Positions 5,284 through 12,400 of a stretch of DNA of 17,872 nucleotides are shown here, piece by piece; the stretch's first letter is position 1, and every line of letters begins with the position of its first letter. The notes beneath the pieces are model-generated. The model did not search any database. It worked only from the letters and a program-made list of their open reading frames with translations, and was not told where the DNA came from. Origin of the DNA: CADEED01 sp044871085 (lineage in GTDB: Bacteria > Pseudomonadota > Gammaproteobacteria > Steroidobacterales > Steroidobacteraceae); assembly GCA_044871085.1 (NCBI GenBank), contig JBIOZI010000310.1, positions 1-17,872 of the forward strand, written 5' to 3'. The translations under genes and the position numbers were made by a program.

Positions 5284-6523
5284 GGCGCTGATCCCCGCCG
5301 GCGTGTCGAGCCCGGTGCGTGCCTTCCGCAAGGTGGGCGGCACGCCGGTGTTCTTCAAGAGCGCCCAGGGCGCGCACGTGCTCGACGAGGACGGCAACCG
5401 CTTTCTCGATTTCTGCATGGCCTGGGGCCCGCTGATCCTCGGCCACGCTCACCCGCGCGTCGTGGAAGCCGTGCAGCGCGCCGCCGCCGACGGCCTCGCG
5501 TTCGGCACCGCGCATCGCGCCGAGGGCGAGCTCGCCGAGCGGGTGCTGGCGGCCTATCCATATGCGCAGCTCGTGCGCTTCGTCGTCAGCGGCACCGAGG
5601 CCGTCGCCACCGCGGTGCGCATCGCGCGCGCGTCCAACGGCCGCCGCCGCATCCTCAAGTTCGACGGCTGTTATCACGGCCATGTCGACTCGCTGATGGT
5701 CAAGGCGGGCAGCGGGGTGATCACGCAGGGCCTCGCCGACAGCGCGGGAGTGCCCGCGCAGGTCGCCGCCGACACGCTGGTGATCCCGCTCGGCGACGTC
5801 GCCGCGCTCGAGCAGGCGTTCGAGAGCCAGGGCAGTGACATCGCCGCGGCCATCATCGAGCCGCTGCCGGCCAACAACGGCCTGCTGCTGCAGTCGCGCG
5901 AATACCTGCAGAAGCTGCGCGGGCTCACGCGCGCGCACGGCACCGTGCTCATCTTCGACGAGGTGATCACCGGGTTCCGCTTCGGCTATCACGGCTACGA
6001 CAAGTTGTTAGGCATCGAGCCGGACCTCACCACGCTCGGCAAGATCGTCGGCGGCGGCCTGCCCGTGGCCGTGGTGCTGGGCCGGCAAGAGTTGCTCGGG
6101 CAGCTCGCCCCGCTGGGGCCCGTCTACCAGGCGGGCACCATGGCGGGGAATCCCGTGTGTCTCGCGGCCGGCATCGCGACGCTCAGCGAGCTCGCCGAGG
6201 GCGGGCCATACCGCCACATCGAAGCGCTCGGCCGGCACCTGGACGCGGCCTACGCCGGACATCCGCTTCGCACGGTGGCCCAGCTGCCGCGCGTGGGGCC
6301 CATCGTCTGGCCGTACTTCGACACCGCGGCGAAACTGCCCGTTGCCGCATCGGCCATCACGGGCACCGCGGTGCAGGAGTACCACGGCCGCTACCGGCAC
6401 TGGCTGGCGCGCGGCGTGTACCTGCCGCCGTCGGCATACGAGGTGTGTTTCCTATCGGCGGCTCACACGACGGCGGATGTCGATAAACTGCTGGACGTGC
6501 TGCACGCGAGCGACAAGGGCTGA
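5186..6523 (+). CDS. hemL: Glutamate-1-semialdehyde 2,1-aminomutase
   Basis: This PLP enzyme turns glutamate-1-semialdehyde into 5-aminolevulinate, the step after HemA. The frame has no ATG near the expected N-terminus. GTG 5186, preceded by AGAGGG (5172-5177) eight bases upstream, is the best start and gives 445 residues with about 25 extra before the conserved LYARAEALIPAGVSSPVRAF. The frame overlaps the 3' end of hemC by 98 bases. PLP-binding Lys286 lies in TLGKIVGGGLPV; CYHGHVDSLMVKAGSG and GPVYQAGTMAGNP are diagnostic of HemL rather than other class III aminotransferases. The C-terminal domain reads GPIVWPYF where E. coli has GGMFGIFF. Its stop overlaps the kinase ATG by one base (TGATG), so coupling is likely. 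Confidence 0.94.
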   Translation: MTPSSATPSPAAGQQTERPLLLTRSAGLYARAEALIPAGVSSPVRAFRKVGGTPVFFKSAQGAHVLDEDGNRFLDFCMAWGPLILGHAHPRVVEAVQRAAADGLAFGTAHRAEGELAERVLAAYPYAQLVRFVVSGTEAVATAVRIARASNGRRRILKFDGCYHGHVDSLMVKAGSGVITQGLADSAGVPAQVAADTLVIPLGDVAALEQAFESQGSDIAAAIIEPLPANNGLLLQSREYLQKLRGLTRAHGTVLIFDEVITGFRFGYHGYDKLLGIEPDLTTLGKIVGGGLPVAVVLGRQELLGQLAPLGPVYQAGTMAGNPVCLAAGIATLSELAEGGPYRHIEALGRHLDAAYAGHPLRTVAQLPRVGPIVWPYFDTAAKLPVAASAITGTAVQEYHGRYRHWLARGVYLPPSAYEVCFLSAAHTTADVDKLLDVLHASDKG

Positions 6524-7554
6524 TGCGCCCGGGGTACCGACAATGGCTCGCCGAGCGCGTCGAGCTGGCGGCGCTCGCCGCCACGCTGGTCGCCACGGCG
6601 GCGCTCGTCGTGTGGTGGACCTTCCTGCTGCGCGACCAGCTGCAGGTGAACGAGCTGCTCGAGCGCAAGGCGCTCGCGGTGCGCACCGACATCCGCGAGA
6701 CGCAGCGTGTCGAGCTCGAGGCGGAGCTCTCGAGTCAGCACGACCGGCGCAACGTCATGCTGGTGGGCGAGTCCACGCTGCTCGGGCTGCTGCTGTCGGG
6801 CAGCCTCATCGTGCTGTTCCTGCTCGCGCAGCGGCGCAAGCGGCAGCGCGAGGACATGGAAAAGCTGCTGCAGCTCACCAGCCACGAATTCAAGACGCCG
6901 GTGGCCGGCGTCAAGGGGCTGCTGCAGAGCCTCGCCATCGGCAGCATTCCCGAGGCGCAGCGCGCGGAGCTCATCCGGCTCGGCCAGCTCGAATGCGACC
7001 GGCTCGAGCACCTGGCCGAGACCATACTCGCCTATCAACGCGCGATGGCGCGCGAGCCGAGCGAAAGCGTGCCCGCCATCGAAGCCGCGCGTTTCATCGC
7101 GGACCTGCTGGCGCATCGCGCGCGCACGTCGAGCGGCGGCGCGGTCGAGCTCGGTGTCATCGCCGCCGCGCACGTGCTGGCGGACCGGGACGGGCTGCGC
7201 GTGATCCTCGAGAACCTGCTCGACAATGCGCACAAGTACGGCGGCGGCAAGGTGCGCCTCTCCGCGGCGGCGGCCGACGGATTCTGGCGTCTGGAGATCG
7301 GCGACGAGGGACGCGGCTTCGCGCCCGAGAGCGCCGAGAAGCTGTTCGAGCTGCACGACCGTGGCAGCGGCGAGGGAGTCACGCACGGCGCGGGTCTCGG
7401 GCTCGCGATCGCGCGGCAGCTCGCGCGCCGCATGGGCGGCGACATCCGGGCGCACAGCGCGGGGCCCGGCCACGGCGCGGTGTTCACGGTGACGCTGATG
7501 CTCGCGCCGCAGGCCTCTGCCGCGCCGGGCACGGCGGATGCGGCCCATGGTTGA
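6523..7554 (+). CDS. Sensor histidine kinase embedded in the haem operon
   Basis: A 343-residue membrane histidine kinase. Two transmembrane helices are visible (about 15-36 and 78-102), flanking a short, charged, probably helical periplasmic segment of about 41 residues. There is no recognisable PAS, HAMP or large sensor domain, so the signal may be read in or at the membrane. The phospho-accepting His121 lies in SHEFKTP, followed by a dimerisation helix, the N box ENLLDNAHKYG (Asn235), G1 GDEGRGF and G2 GAGLGLAI. It starts on the last base of the hemL stop and its end overlaps the response regulator gene. The signal is unknown; haem, a porphyrin intermediate, iron or redox state are guesses from context. 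Confidence 0.93.
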   Translation: MRPGYRQWLAERVELAALAATLVATAALVVWWTFLLRDQLQVNELLERKALAVRTDIRETQRVELEAELSSQHDRRNVMLVGESTLLGLLLSGSLIVLFLLAQRRKRQREDMEKLLQLTSHEFKTPVAGVKGLLQSLAIGSIPEAQRAELIRLGQLECDRLEHLAETILAYQRAMAREPSESVPAIEAARFIADLLAHRARTSSGGAVELGVIAAAHVLADRDGLRVILENLLDNAHKYGGGKVRLSAAAADGFWRLEIGDEGRGFAPESAEKLFELHDRGSGEGVTHGAGLGLAIARQLARRMGGDIRAHSAGPGHGAVFTVTLMLAPQASAAPGTADAAHG

Positions 7555-8239
7555 CCGCATCGCGATCGTCGAGGACGAGCGCCTGGTGCGCGAGCTCCTG
7601 GCCGTGAACCTGCGCCACGCGGGCTACGAGATCGTCACCGCGGAGAACTTCGAGCAGGGCAAGGAGCTGCTGGCCCGCCAGGATTTCCAGCTCGCGATCC
7701 TCGACGTGATGCTGCCGGGCGGCGACGGCTTCGCCCTGACGCGCCACGCGCGCGATCTCGGCCTGGGCGCGCCCATCCTCATGCTCACGGCGCGCAGCGA
7801 CACCACCAGCAAGGTGCGCGGCCTCGACTCGGGCGCCGACGACTATCTACCCAAGCCGTTCGACGTGAACGAGCTGCTGGCGCGGGTGCGCGCGCTGCTG
7901 CGCCGCGCGAGCGGCCGGCCGGCGAGCGCGCCGCCGCGGTTCGCGTTCGCGAGCTACTGGGTGCGTTTCGACACCGGCCAGGCGCTGACCAACGAGGGCG
8001 AGGTGTCGCTGTCGGACAAGGAGCTGCGCCTCATGGAGGTGTTCGCGGCCAACGAGAACCGCGCGCTGACGCGCACCGACCTGCTCGAGGAAGTCTGGGG
8101 CATGGACCAGTTCCCCACCGACCGCACGGTGGACAATTTCATCCTGCGGCTGCGGAAACTCTTCGAGCCCGATCCGGAGAATCCGGTGCACATCGTGACG
8201 CTGCGCGGGCGCGGGTACCTGTTCCGGGCGGCGCCATGA
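7547..8239 (+). CDS. OmpR/PhoB-family response regulator embedded in the haem operon
   Basis: A DNA-binding response regulator and presumed partner of the kinase just upstream. Two in-frame ATGs, 7538 and 7547, both overlap the kinase stop (by 17 or 8 bases); I give 7547 (MVDRIAIVEDE), which starts right at the first receiver strand. The receiver domain has the acidic pair ED, the phospho-acceptor Asp53 (LAILDVMLPGGDG), the Thr/Ala switch (MLTARSD) and Lys in YLPKPFD. The C-terminal winged helix (about 127-228) ends in RTVDNFILRLRKLFEPDP and TLRGRGYLF, typical of OmpR/PhoB proteins that bind 11-bp-spaced direct repeats. The stop overlaps the hemF ATG by four bases. A target in the hemD/hemE region is proposed separately. 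Confidence 0.94.
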   Translation: MVDRIAIVEDERLVRELLAVNLRHAGYEIVTAENFEQGKELLARQDFQLAILDVMLPGGDGFALTRHARDLGLGAPILMLTARSDTTSKVRGLDSGADDYLPKPFDVNELLARVRALLRRASGRPASAPPRFAFASYWVRFDTGQALTNEGEVSLSDKELRLMEVFAANENRALTRTDLLEEVWGMDQFPTDRTVDNFILRLRKLFEPDPENPVHIVTLRGRGYLFRAAP

Positions 8240-9198
8240 GCGCGGCGGTGCGCATCACCCCCATCGGCGCCGCCGAGATCGCCGCGGCGCGCGAATATTT
8301 CGTCGGCCTGCACACGCGGCTGTCGGATGCGTGGGCGGCACTCGATACTGCTCCACAGCGGCGCGACGAGTGGCAGCGCCCGGCCGGCGATGCGCTCACG
8401 GGCAGCGGCCGGCTGTCGCTCATCGAGAACGGCGCCACGTTCGACCGCGCCGGCGTCGCGTTCAGCGACGTCGCGGGTGCCAAACTACCGGCGGCGGCCA
8501 GCGAGCGGCACACCGAGCTCGCCGGCCAGCCGTTCCGCGCCATGGGCACGAGCTGCGTGGTGCATCCGTTGAATCCCTACGCGCCGACTTCGCACGCCAA
8601 CGTGCGCCTGTTCACCGCGCGGGGTGGCGAGACCTGGTGGTTCGGCGGCGGCTTCGATCTCACGCCGGTGTACGCGTTCGAGGAGGACGCGCGCGCCTGG
8701 CATGCCGCGGCGCGTGCCGCCTGCGCGCCCGCGGGCCCGCGCGCCTACGCGCTGCTCAAGGACGCCTGCGACCAGTATTTCTACCTGCCGCACCGTGGCG
8801 AGACGCGTGGCATCGGCGGGCTGTTCGCCGACGATCTCAACGATGCGGCGCCCGAGATCGGCGGCGGCTTCGAGCACTGTTTCGCGCTCATCCGCCGCAT
8901 CGGCGACGCCTACCTCGACAGCTACGTGCGCATCGTGCGGGCGCGCATCGCCAGCGCCTTCGGCGAGCGCGAGCGTGCGTTCCAGCGGCTGCGCCGCGGG
9001 CGCTACGTCGAGTTCAACCTGGCTTTCGACCGCGGCACGCGCTTCGGGCTGCAGTCGCAGGCGCGCACCGAATCGCTGCTGATGTCACTGCCGCCACGGG
9101 CCGAGTGGCGTTATGACTACCGGCCGGAGCCGGGATCCCCGGAAGCCGCGCTCGCGGACTATCTCAAGCCACGCGACTGGCTGGAGCGCGCGCCATGA
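8236..9198 (+). CDS. hemF: Oxygen-dependent coproporphyrinogen III oxidase
   Basis: HemF oxidatively decarboxylates two propionates of coproporphyrinogen III to vinyl groups using O2, giving protoporphyrinogen IX. Length is 320 residues, against 299 in E. coli. Conserved blocks are HPLNPYAPTSHANVRLF, WWFGGGFDLTPVY, FYLPHRGETRGIGGLFADDL and the C-terminal RYVEFNLAFDRGTRFGL followed by RTESLLMSLPP. The ATG at 8236 overlaps the regulator stop (ATGA) and the hemF stop overlaps hemH in the same way. Use of HemF rather than the anaerobic HemN inside the operon points to haem synthesis under aerobic conditions, at least for this cluster. Confidence 0.97.
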   Translation: MSAAVRITPIGAAEIAAAREYFVGLHTRLSDAWAALDTAPQRRDEWQRPAGDALTGSGRLSLIENGATFDRAGVAFSDVAGAKLPAAASERHTELAGQPFRAMGTSCVVHPLNPYAPTSHANVRLFTARGGETWWFGGGFDLTPVYAFEEDARAWHAAARAACAPAGPRAYALLKDACDQYFYLPHRGETRGIGGLFADDLNDAAPEIGGGFEHCFALIRRIGDAYLDSYVRIVRARIASAFGERERAFQRLRRGRYVEFNLAFDRGTRFGLQSQARTESLLMSLPPRAEWRYDYRPEPGSPEAALADYLKPRDWLERAP

Positions 9199-10226
9199 GG
9201 CCCGGCATCCTGCTCGTGAATTCCGGCACACCCGCGTCGCTCGCGACGCGCGACGTGCGCGCCTTCCTCGCCGGCCTGCTGGGAGATCCGCGCGTGGTCG
9301 AGCTGCCGCGCTGGCTGTGGTGGCCCATCCTGTACGGCGTGATCCTGCGCGTGCGTCCCCGCGCCAGCGCGAAGAAATACGCCGCCATCTGGACGCCGCA
9401 GGGCTCGCCGCTCTCCATCGAGAGCGAGGGATTGCGCCGCGGCCTGGAGAATTCACTGCGCGCGCACGACATTCCAGTGGCGCTGGCGATGCTCTACACG
9501 GGTGGCGCCAAGGTGCGCGACGCGGTCGCCGCGCTTCGCGGCCGGGGTGTCGACGAAATCCTCGCGCTGCCGATGTTTCCGCAGTACTGCGGCGCGTCCA
9601 CGGGAGCGGTGTTCGACCAGGTGAGCGCGGCGCTCGGCGCGCTGCGCGACGTGCCCGCGTTGAAGTTCGTTTCGACCTACCACGATCTGCCCGAGTACAT
9701 CGATGCGCTGGCCGCGAGCGTGCGCGAGCATCGTCGCGCGAACGGCGCCGCACGGCACCTGCTGATGTCCTTTCACGGCGTGCCCGAACGGTACGTTGCC
9801 ATGGGAGATCCATACCGCGCGCAATGCGAGCGCACGGCGGCACTGCTCGCGCAGCGTCTCGAGCTCGGCGCGGACGCGTGGAGCGTGTCGTTCCAATCGC
9901 GCTTTGGAAGGGCGCGCTGGCTGCAGCCGTACACCAGCGAGGTGCTGGCCGCGCTGCCGGCGCGCGGCGTCGACGACGTGCAGGTGATCTGCCCCGGCTT
10001 CGCGGCCGACTGCCTCGAGACGCTCGAGGAGATCGGCATGGAGAACCGCGACGTGTTCCTCGCCGCGGGCGGCAAGAAGTATTCCTACGTGCCGGCGCTC
10101 AACGCGCGCGCCGATCACGTCGCGGCGCTGGCCGTGCTCGTCGAGCGCGAGTTGACGCAGCGGCGCGCACCGGCAGCGGATGCCGCGGCCGCAGCGCCGC
10201 GCGGGAGTGCCGCGTGCTCTGGCTGA
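9195..10226 (+). CDS. hemH: Ferrochelatase (protoporphyrin-type)
   Basis: HemH inserts Fe(II) into protoporphyrin IX to make protohaem. The 343-residue protein begins MRPGILLVNSGTP, the usual N-terminal strand; ATG 9195 overlaps the hemF stop by four bases. The metal-inserting His194 lies in LLMSFHGVPERY, and the acidic partner Glu275 lies in CPGFAADCLETLEEI. PMFPQYCGASTGAVF and the SVSFQSRFGRARWLQPYT block follow the proteobacterial family closely. The last 30 residues are an Ala-rich tail. Because hemJ supplies protoporphyrin IX, this is the final step of the protoporphyrin-dependent route and not the coproporphyrin-dependent route of Gram-positives. Confidence 0.97.
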   Translation: MRPGILLVNSGTPASLATRDVRAFLAGLLGDPRVVELPRWLWWPILYGVILRVRPRASAKKYAAIWTPQGSPLSIESEGLRRGLENSLRAHDIPVALAMLYTGGAKVRDAVAALRGRGVDEILALPMFPQYCGASTGAVFDQVSAALGALRDVPALKFVSTYHDLPEYIDALAASVREHRRANGAARHLLMSFHGVPERYVAMGDPYRAQCERTAALLAQRLELGADAWSVSFQSRFGRARWLQPYTSEVLAALPARGVDDVQVICPGFAADCLETLEEIGMENRDVFLAAGGKKYSYVPALNARADHVAALAVLVERELTQRRAPAADAAAAAPRGSAACSG

Positions 10227-10657
10227 AGGCCTTTCACATCGTGGGTGTCGTGAGCTGGTTCGCCGCGCTGCTCTATCTGCCGCGGCTGTTCGTCTACCAC
10301 TCGCAGATCCAGAACGGCGGGTCCGTGGACGACGCCGTCGGCAACGCGCGCTTCAAGATCATGGAGCGCAAGCTGTTCTTCATCATGAGCATCGGCGCGG
10401 CCGTCGCGCTCGGCTTCGGGGTGGCCATGCTGGCCGTCGCGCCCGACTATCTACTGATGCGCTGGCTGCACGTGAAGCTCGCGCTGGTGTTGCTGCTCAT
10501 CGGTTATCACGGCGCCTGTTTCGCGCTGCTGCAGCAGTTCGCCGCCGACCGCAACGGGCACGCCGAGCGCTGGTATCGCCTGTTCAACGAGGTGCCCGCC
10601 CTGGCGCTGATCGCTATCGTCCTGCTGGTGGTCCTCAAGCCCGCGCTGGGTACCTGA
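10214..10657 (+). CDS. hemJ: HemJ-type protoporphyrinogen IX oxidase (membrane protein)
   Basis: HemJ oxidises protoporphyrinogen IX to protoporphyrin IX in the inner membrane, replacing HemG or HemY. The 147-residue protein starts at GTG 10214, supported by GGGAG (10203-10207) six bases upstream, and overlaps hemH by 13 bases. No ATG lies near. The N-terminal KAFHIVGVVSWFAALLYLPRLFVYH and later RWLHVKLALVLLLIGYHG match the family, with invariant His8 and Lys88 (HVK). Four hydrophobic helices are visible. The family is often annotated CopD-like or UPF0093. Position directly after hemF and hemH fits the enzyme exactly, between their two steps. It is the last gene of the run. Confidence 0.93.
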   Translation: MLWLKAFHIVGVVSWFAALLYLPRLFVYHSQIQNGGSVDDAVGNARFKIMERKLFFIMSIGAAVALGFGVAMLAVAPDYLLMRWLHVKLALVLLLIGYHGACFALLQQFAADRNGHAERWYRLFNEVPALALIAIVLLVVLKPALGT

Positions 10658-10673
10658 GCCGGGCGAGAATTTC

Positions 10674-10699
10674 CGGAGCGCGTCGCGAACATCGCTCCG
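10674..10699 (+). terminator. Hairpin after hemJ, possible operon terminator
   Basis: CGGAGCG (10674-10680) pairs with CGCTCCG (10693-10699), a seven-base-pair stem with a 12-base loop, beginning 16 bases after the hemJ stop. It is followed by CTTCCCTCTTC, pyrimidine-rich but not a T run, so termination strength is uncertain. Confidence 0.4.
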
Positions 10700-10714
10700 C
10701 TTCCCTCTTCAGAA

Positions 10715-10750
10715 TATAAAACACCGGGAGGCTTGCCGTAAGGCCCCGGT
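10715..10750 (+). promoter_or_regulatory. Candidate -10 element and leader hairpin before the monooxygenase gene
   Basis: TATAAA (10715-10720) stands out in GC-rich DNA and matches five of six -10 consensus bases, but no convincing -35 lies 16-18 bases upstream. Just downstream ACCGGG (10723-10728) pairs with CCCGGT (10745-10750), enclosing an AGGCTT...AAGGC loop that can pair partly. This would be a hairpin at the very 5' end of the transcript or an operator over the start site. Confidence 0.3.
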
Positions 10751-10800
10751 CGTGACGCAGCATCGCCGCCCTTCGCAACCGGCGCAGCAGGAGTCACGAA

Positions 10801-12312
10801 ATGTCCACGATCCATCATCCAGTCGAGAATGCCGTCGTAGTTGTCGGCGCGGGTCCTACAGGCCTCATGCTGGCGGGCGAGCTGGCCCTGGCGGGCATCG
10901 ACGTCGCGATCGTCGAGCGGCGCGACAGCCAGGAGCTCACGGGTTCGCGCGGCAGCGGCTTGCACGCGCGCACCCTCGAGGTGTTCGATCAGCGGGGAAT
11001 CGCCGAGCGGTTCGTTGCGCAGGGGCACAAGCATCCGGCCGCGCACTTCCACGTTCCACTGCCCATGACGGACGCTGCCACGCGGCACAACTACACGCTC
11101 GGGCTGTGGCAGAACCAGACCGAGCGCATCCTGGCCGAGTGGCTCGGCGAGCTCTCCGTGCCTATCTACCGCGGCACCGAGGTGACGGGCTGCGCGCAGC
11201 ACGACGTCGGCGTCGACGTCACCGTCGCCGGCGGCCGGGCACTGCGGGCGCAATACCTGGTCGGATGCGATGGCGGCCGCAGCGTGATCCGCAAGTCGGC
11301 GGGCATCGAATTTCCCGGCTCCGAGCCGACCATGAGCTGGCTGATCGCCGAAGCGCCGACGGCCGAGGAGCCGAAGTGGGGGTTTCACGAGGACGCGGCC
11401 GGTATCCACGCGATCGGCAAGGGCGAAGGCGGGACTCCCCGCATCGTGCTCACCGAACGGCAGGTGGGTGCCGTGGGCGAGCCCAGCCTGAGCGATCTCA
11501 GCGCGGCACTCGTCGCCGTCTATGGGACTAACTACGGGGTTCACGACCCGCGGTGGATCTCCCGGTTCACCGACGTGACGCGCCAGGCCGCCGCGTACCG
11601 CGACCGGCGCATCCTGTTGGCCGGCGACGCGGCGCACATACATCCGCCGCTGGGAGGACAGGGGCTCAACCTCGGTGTTCAGGACGCGGTGAACCTGGGT
11701 TGGAAACTGGCGCAGGTACTCGGGCGCACCGCACCCGGAAGCCTGCTCGACACGTATCACGCCGAGCGCTTTCCGGTGGCGGCGCGCGTACTGCGCAACA
11801 CGATGGCGCACGTCATGCTGCGCCGTACGGACGAGCGCACCAAGGCACTGGGCGAGATCTTCACCGAACTGCTCGGCATGGACGAACCGCGCCGACGACT
11901 CGCCGCGGAGATGTCCGGCCTAGCGGTTCGCTACGAGCTCGGCTCCACCGGCGGTGGCGAAACCCACCCGCTGCTCGGACGTCGCGTGCCCGATCTCGAT
12001 CTCGTCACTGCCAACGGTCCGCGGCGGTTGTTCACTCTGCTGCACGACGCCCGGCCGGTGCTGCTGGATCTCGGAATTCCCGGCGGCCTCGATATCGACG
12101 CCTGGGCAGATCGGGTCCGGCTCGTCGCCGCCCGCTATACCGGGCCCTGGGAGCTTCCGGCACTTGGTCCGGTGGCGCCTCCCGATGCCGTGTTGATCCG
12201 GCCCGACGGCCATGTGGCGTGGGTCGGGACCCGGACGCCGCAGGGGCTCGAGGACGCGCTCACCACCTGGTTCGGGCCGCCGGCAGCCGAACGACCGGCA
12301 GGCGCGTCCTGA
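10801..12312 (+). CDS. FAD-dependent aromatic monooxygenase, rifampicin monooxygenase (Rox)-like
   Basis: A 503-residue class A flavoprotein hydroxylase that would use FAD, NAD(P)H and O2 to hydroxylate an aromatic or polyketide substrate. ATG 10801 follows GCAGGAG (10787-10793). N-terminal VVVGAGPTGLMLAGELALAG binds the ADP of FAD; GCDGG (155-159, Asp157-Gly158) and GDAAHIHPPLGGQGLNLGVQDA (from 275) complete the three family motifs. A thioredoxin-like C-terminal domain ends RPDGHVAWVG. The sequence around these motifs, including SRGSGLHARTLEVFDQRGI and the HPPLGGQGLNLG block, resembles Streptomyces Rox enzymes closely. Codon choice is a little less GC-biased than the hem genes, which could reflect transfer. 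Other possible substrates are tetracyclines, anthracyclines or simple phenols. Not linked to haem enzymatically. Confidence 0.88.
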   Translation: MSTIHHPVENAVVVVGAGPTGLMLAGELALAGIDVAIVERRDSQELTGSRGSGLHARTLEVFDQRGIAERFVAQGHKHPAAHFHVPLPMTDAATRHNYTLGLWQNQTERILAEWLGELSVPIYRGTEVTGCAQHDVGVDVTVAGGRALRAQYLVGCDGGRSVIRKSAGIEFPGSEPTMSWLIAEAPTAEEPKWGFHEDAAGIHAIGKGEGGTPRIVLTERQVGAVGEPSLSDLSAALVAVYGTNYGVHDPRWISRFTDVTRQAAAYRDRRILLAGDAAHIHPPLGGQGLNLGVQDAVNLGWKLAQVLGRTAPGSLLDTYHAERFPVAARVLRNTMAHVMLRRTDERTKALGEIFTELLGMDEPRRRLAAEMSGLAVRYELGSTGGGETHPLLGRRVPDLDLVTANGPRRLFTLLHDARPVLLDLGIPGGLDIDAWADRVRLVAARYTGPWELPALGPVAPPDAVLIRPDGHVAWVGTRTPQGLEDALTTWFGPPAAERPAGAS

Positions 12313-12331
12313 AACTCCTGCGAACGCGCGC

Positions 12332-12360
12332 TTGCAAATCACCCGCTTGAGATTTATTCT
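12332..12360 (+). promoter_or_regulatory. hemP promoter
   Basis: TTGCAA (12332-12337) and TATTCT (12355-12360) are separated by exactly 17 bases, each matching four of six sigma-70 consensus positions. The predicted start is near 12367, 34 bases before the hemP ATG. A Fur-box-like sequence covers the -10 element, and a second lies just downstream, so iron repression would be direct. Confidence 0.55.
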
Positions 12361-12364
12361 CGTT
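12347..12364. promoter_or_regulatory. Fur box 1 (candidate) over the hemP -10 element
   Basis: TTGAGATTTATTCTCGTT agrees with the common Fur-box form ATGAGAATCATTCTCATT at 14 of 18 positions, counted by eye. The dyad GAGA...TCTC is intact. It overlaps the -10 hexamer, as expected for repression by Fe(II)-Fur. Confidence 0.6.
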
Positions 12365-12369
12365 CGCAA

Positions 12370-12387
12370 ATGAGAAGCGTTTGTATT
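12370..12387. promoter_or_regulatory. Fur box 2 (candidate) downstream of the hemP start site
   Basis: ATGAGAAGCGTTTGTATT agrees with ATGAGAATCATTCTCATT at 13 of 18 positions; the left half-site ATGAGAA is perfect and the right half is degraded. It starts 23 bases after box 1, so two Fur dimers could bind in tandem. Confidence 0.45.
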
Positions 12388-12400
12388 TGAGAGGTCTCAC

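Noticed and set aside
6463..7560. Minus-strand ORF of 365 aa opposite the histidine kinase
   Set aside because: Antisense shadow of a gene with all kinase motifs; Arg/Glu/Ala-rich with no recognisable domain.
10507..11811. Minus-strand ORF of 434 aa opposite hemJ and the monooxygenase
   Set aside because: It covers two well-supported plus-strand genes and their intergenic region; no motif or ribosome site supports it.
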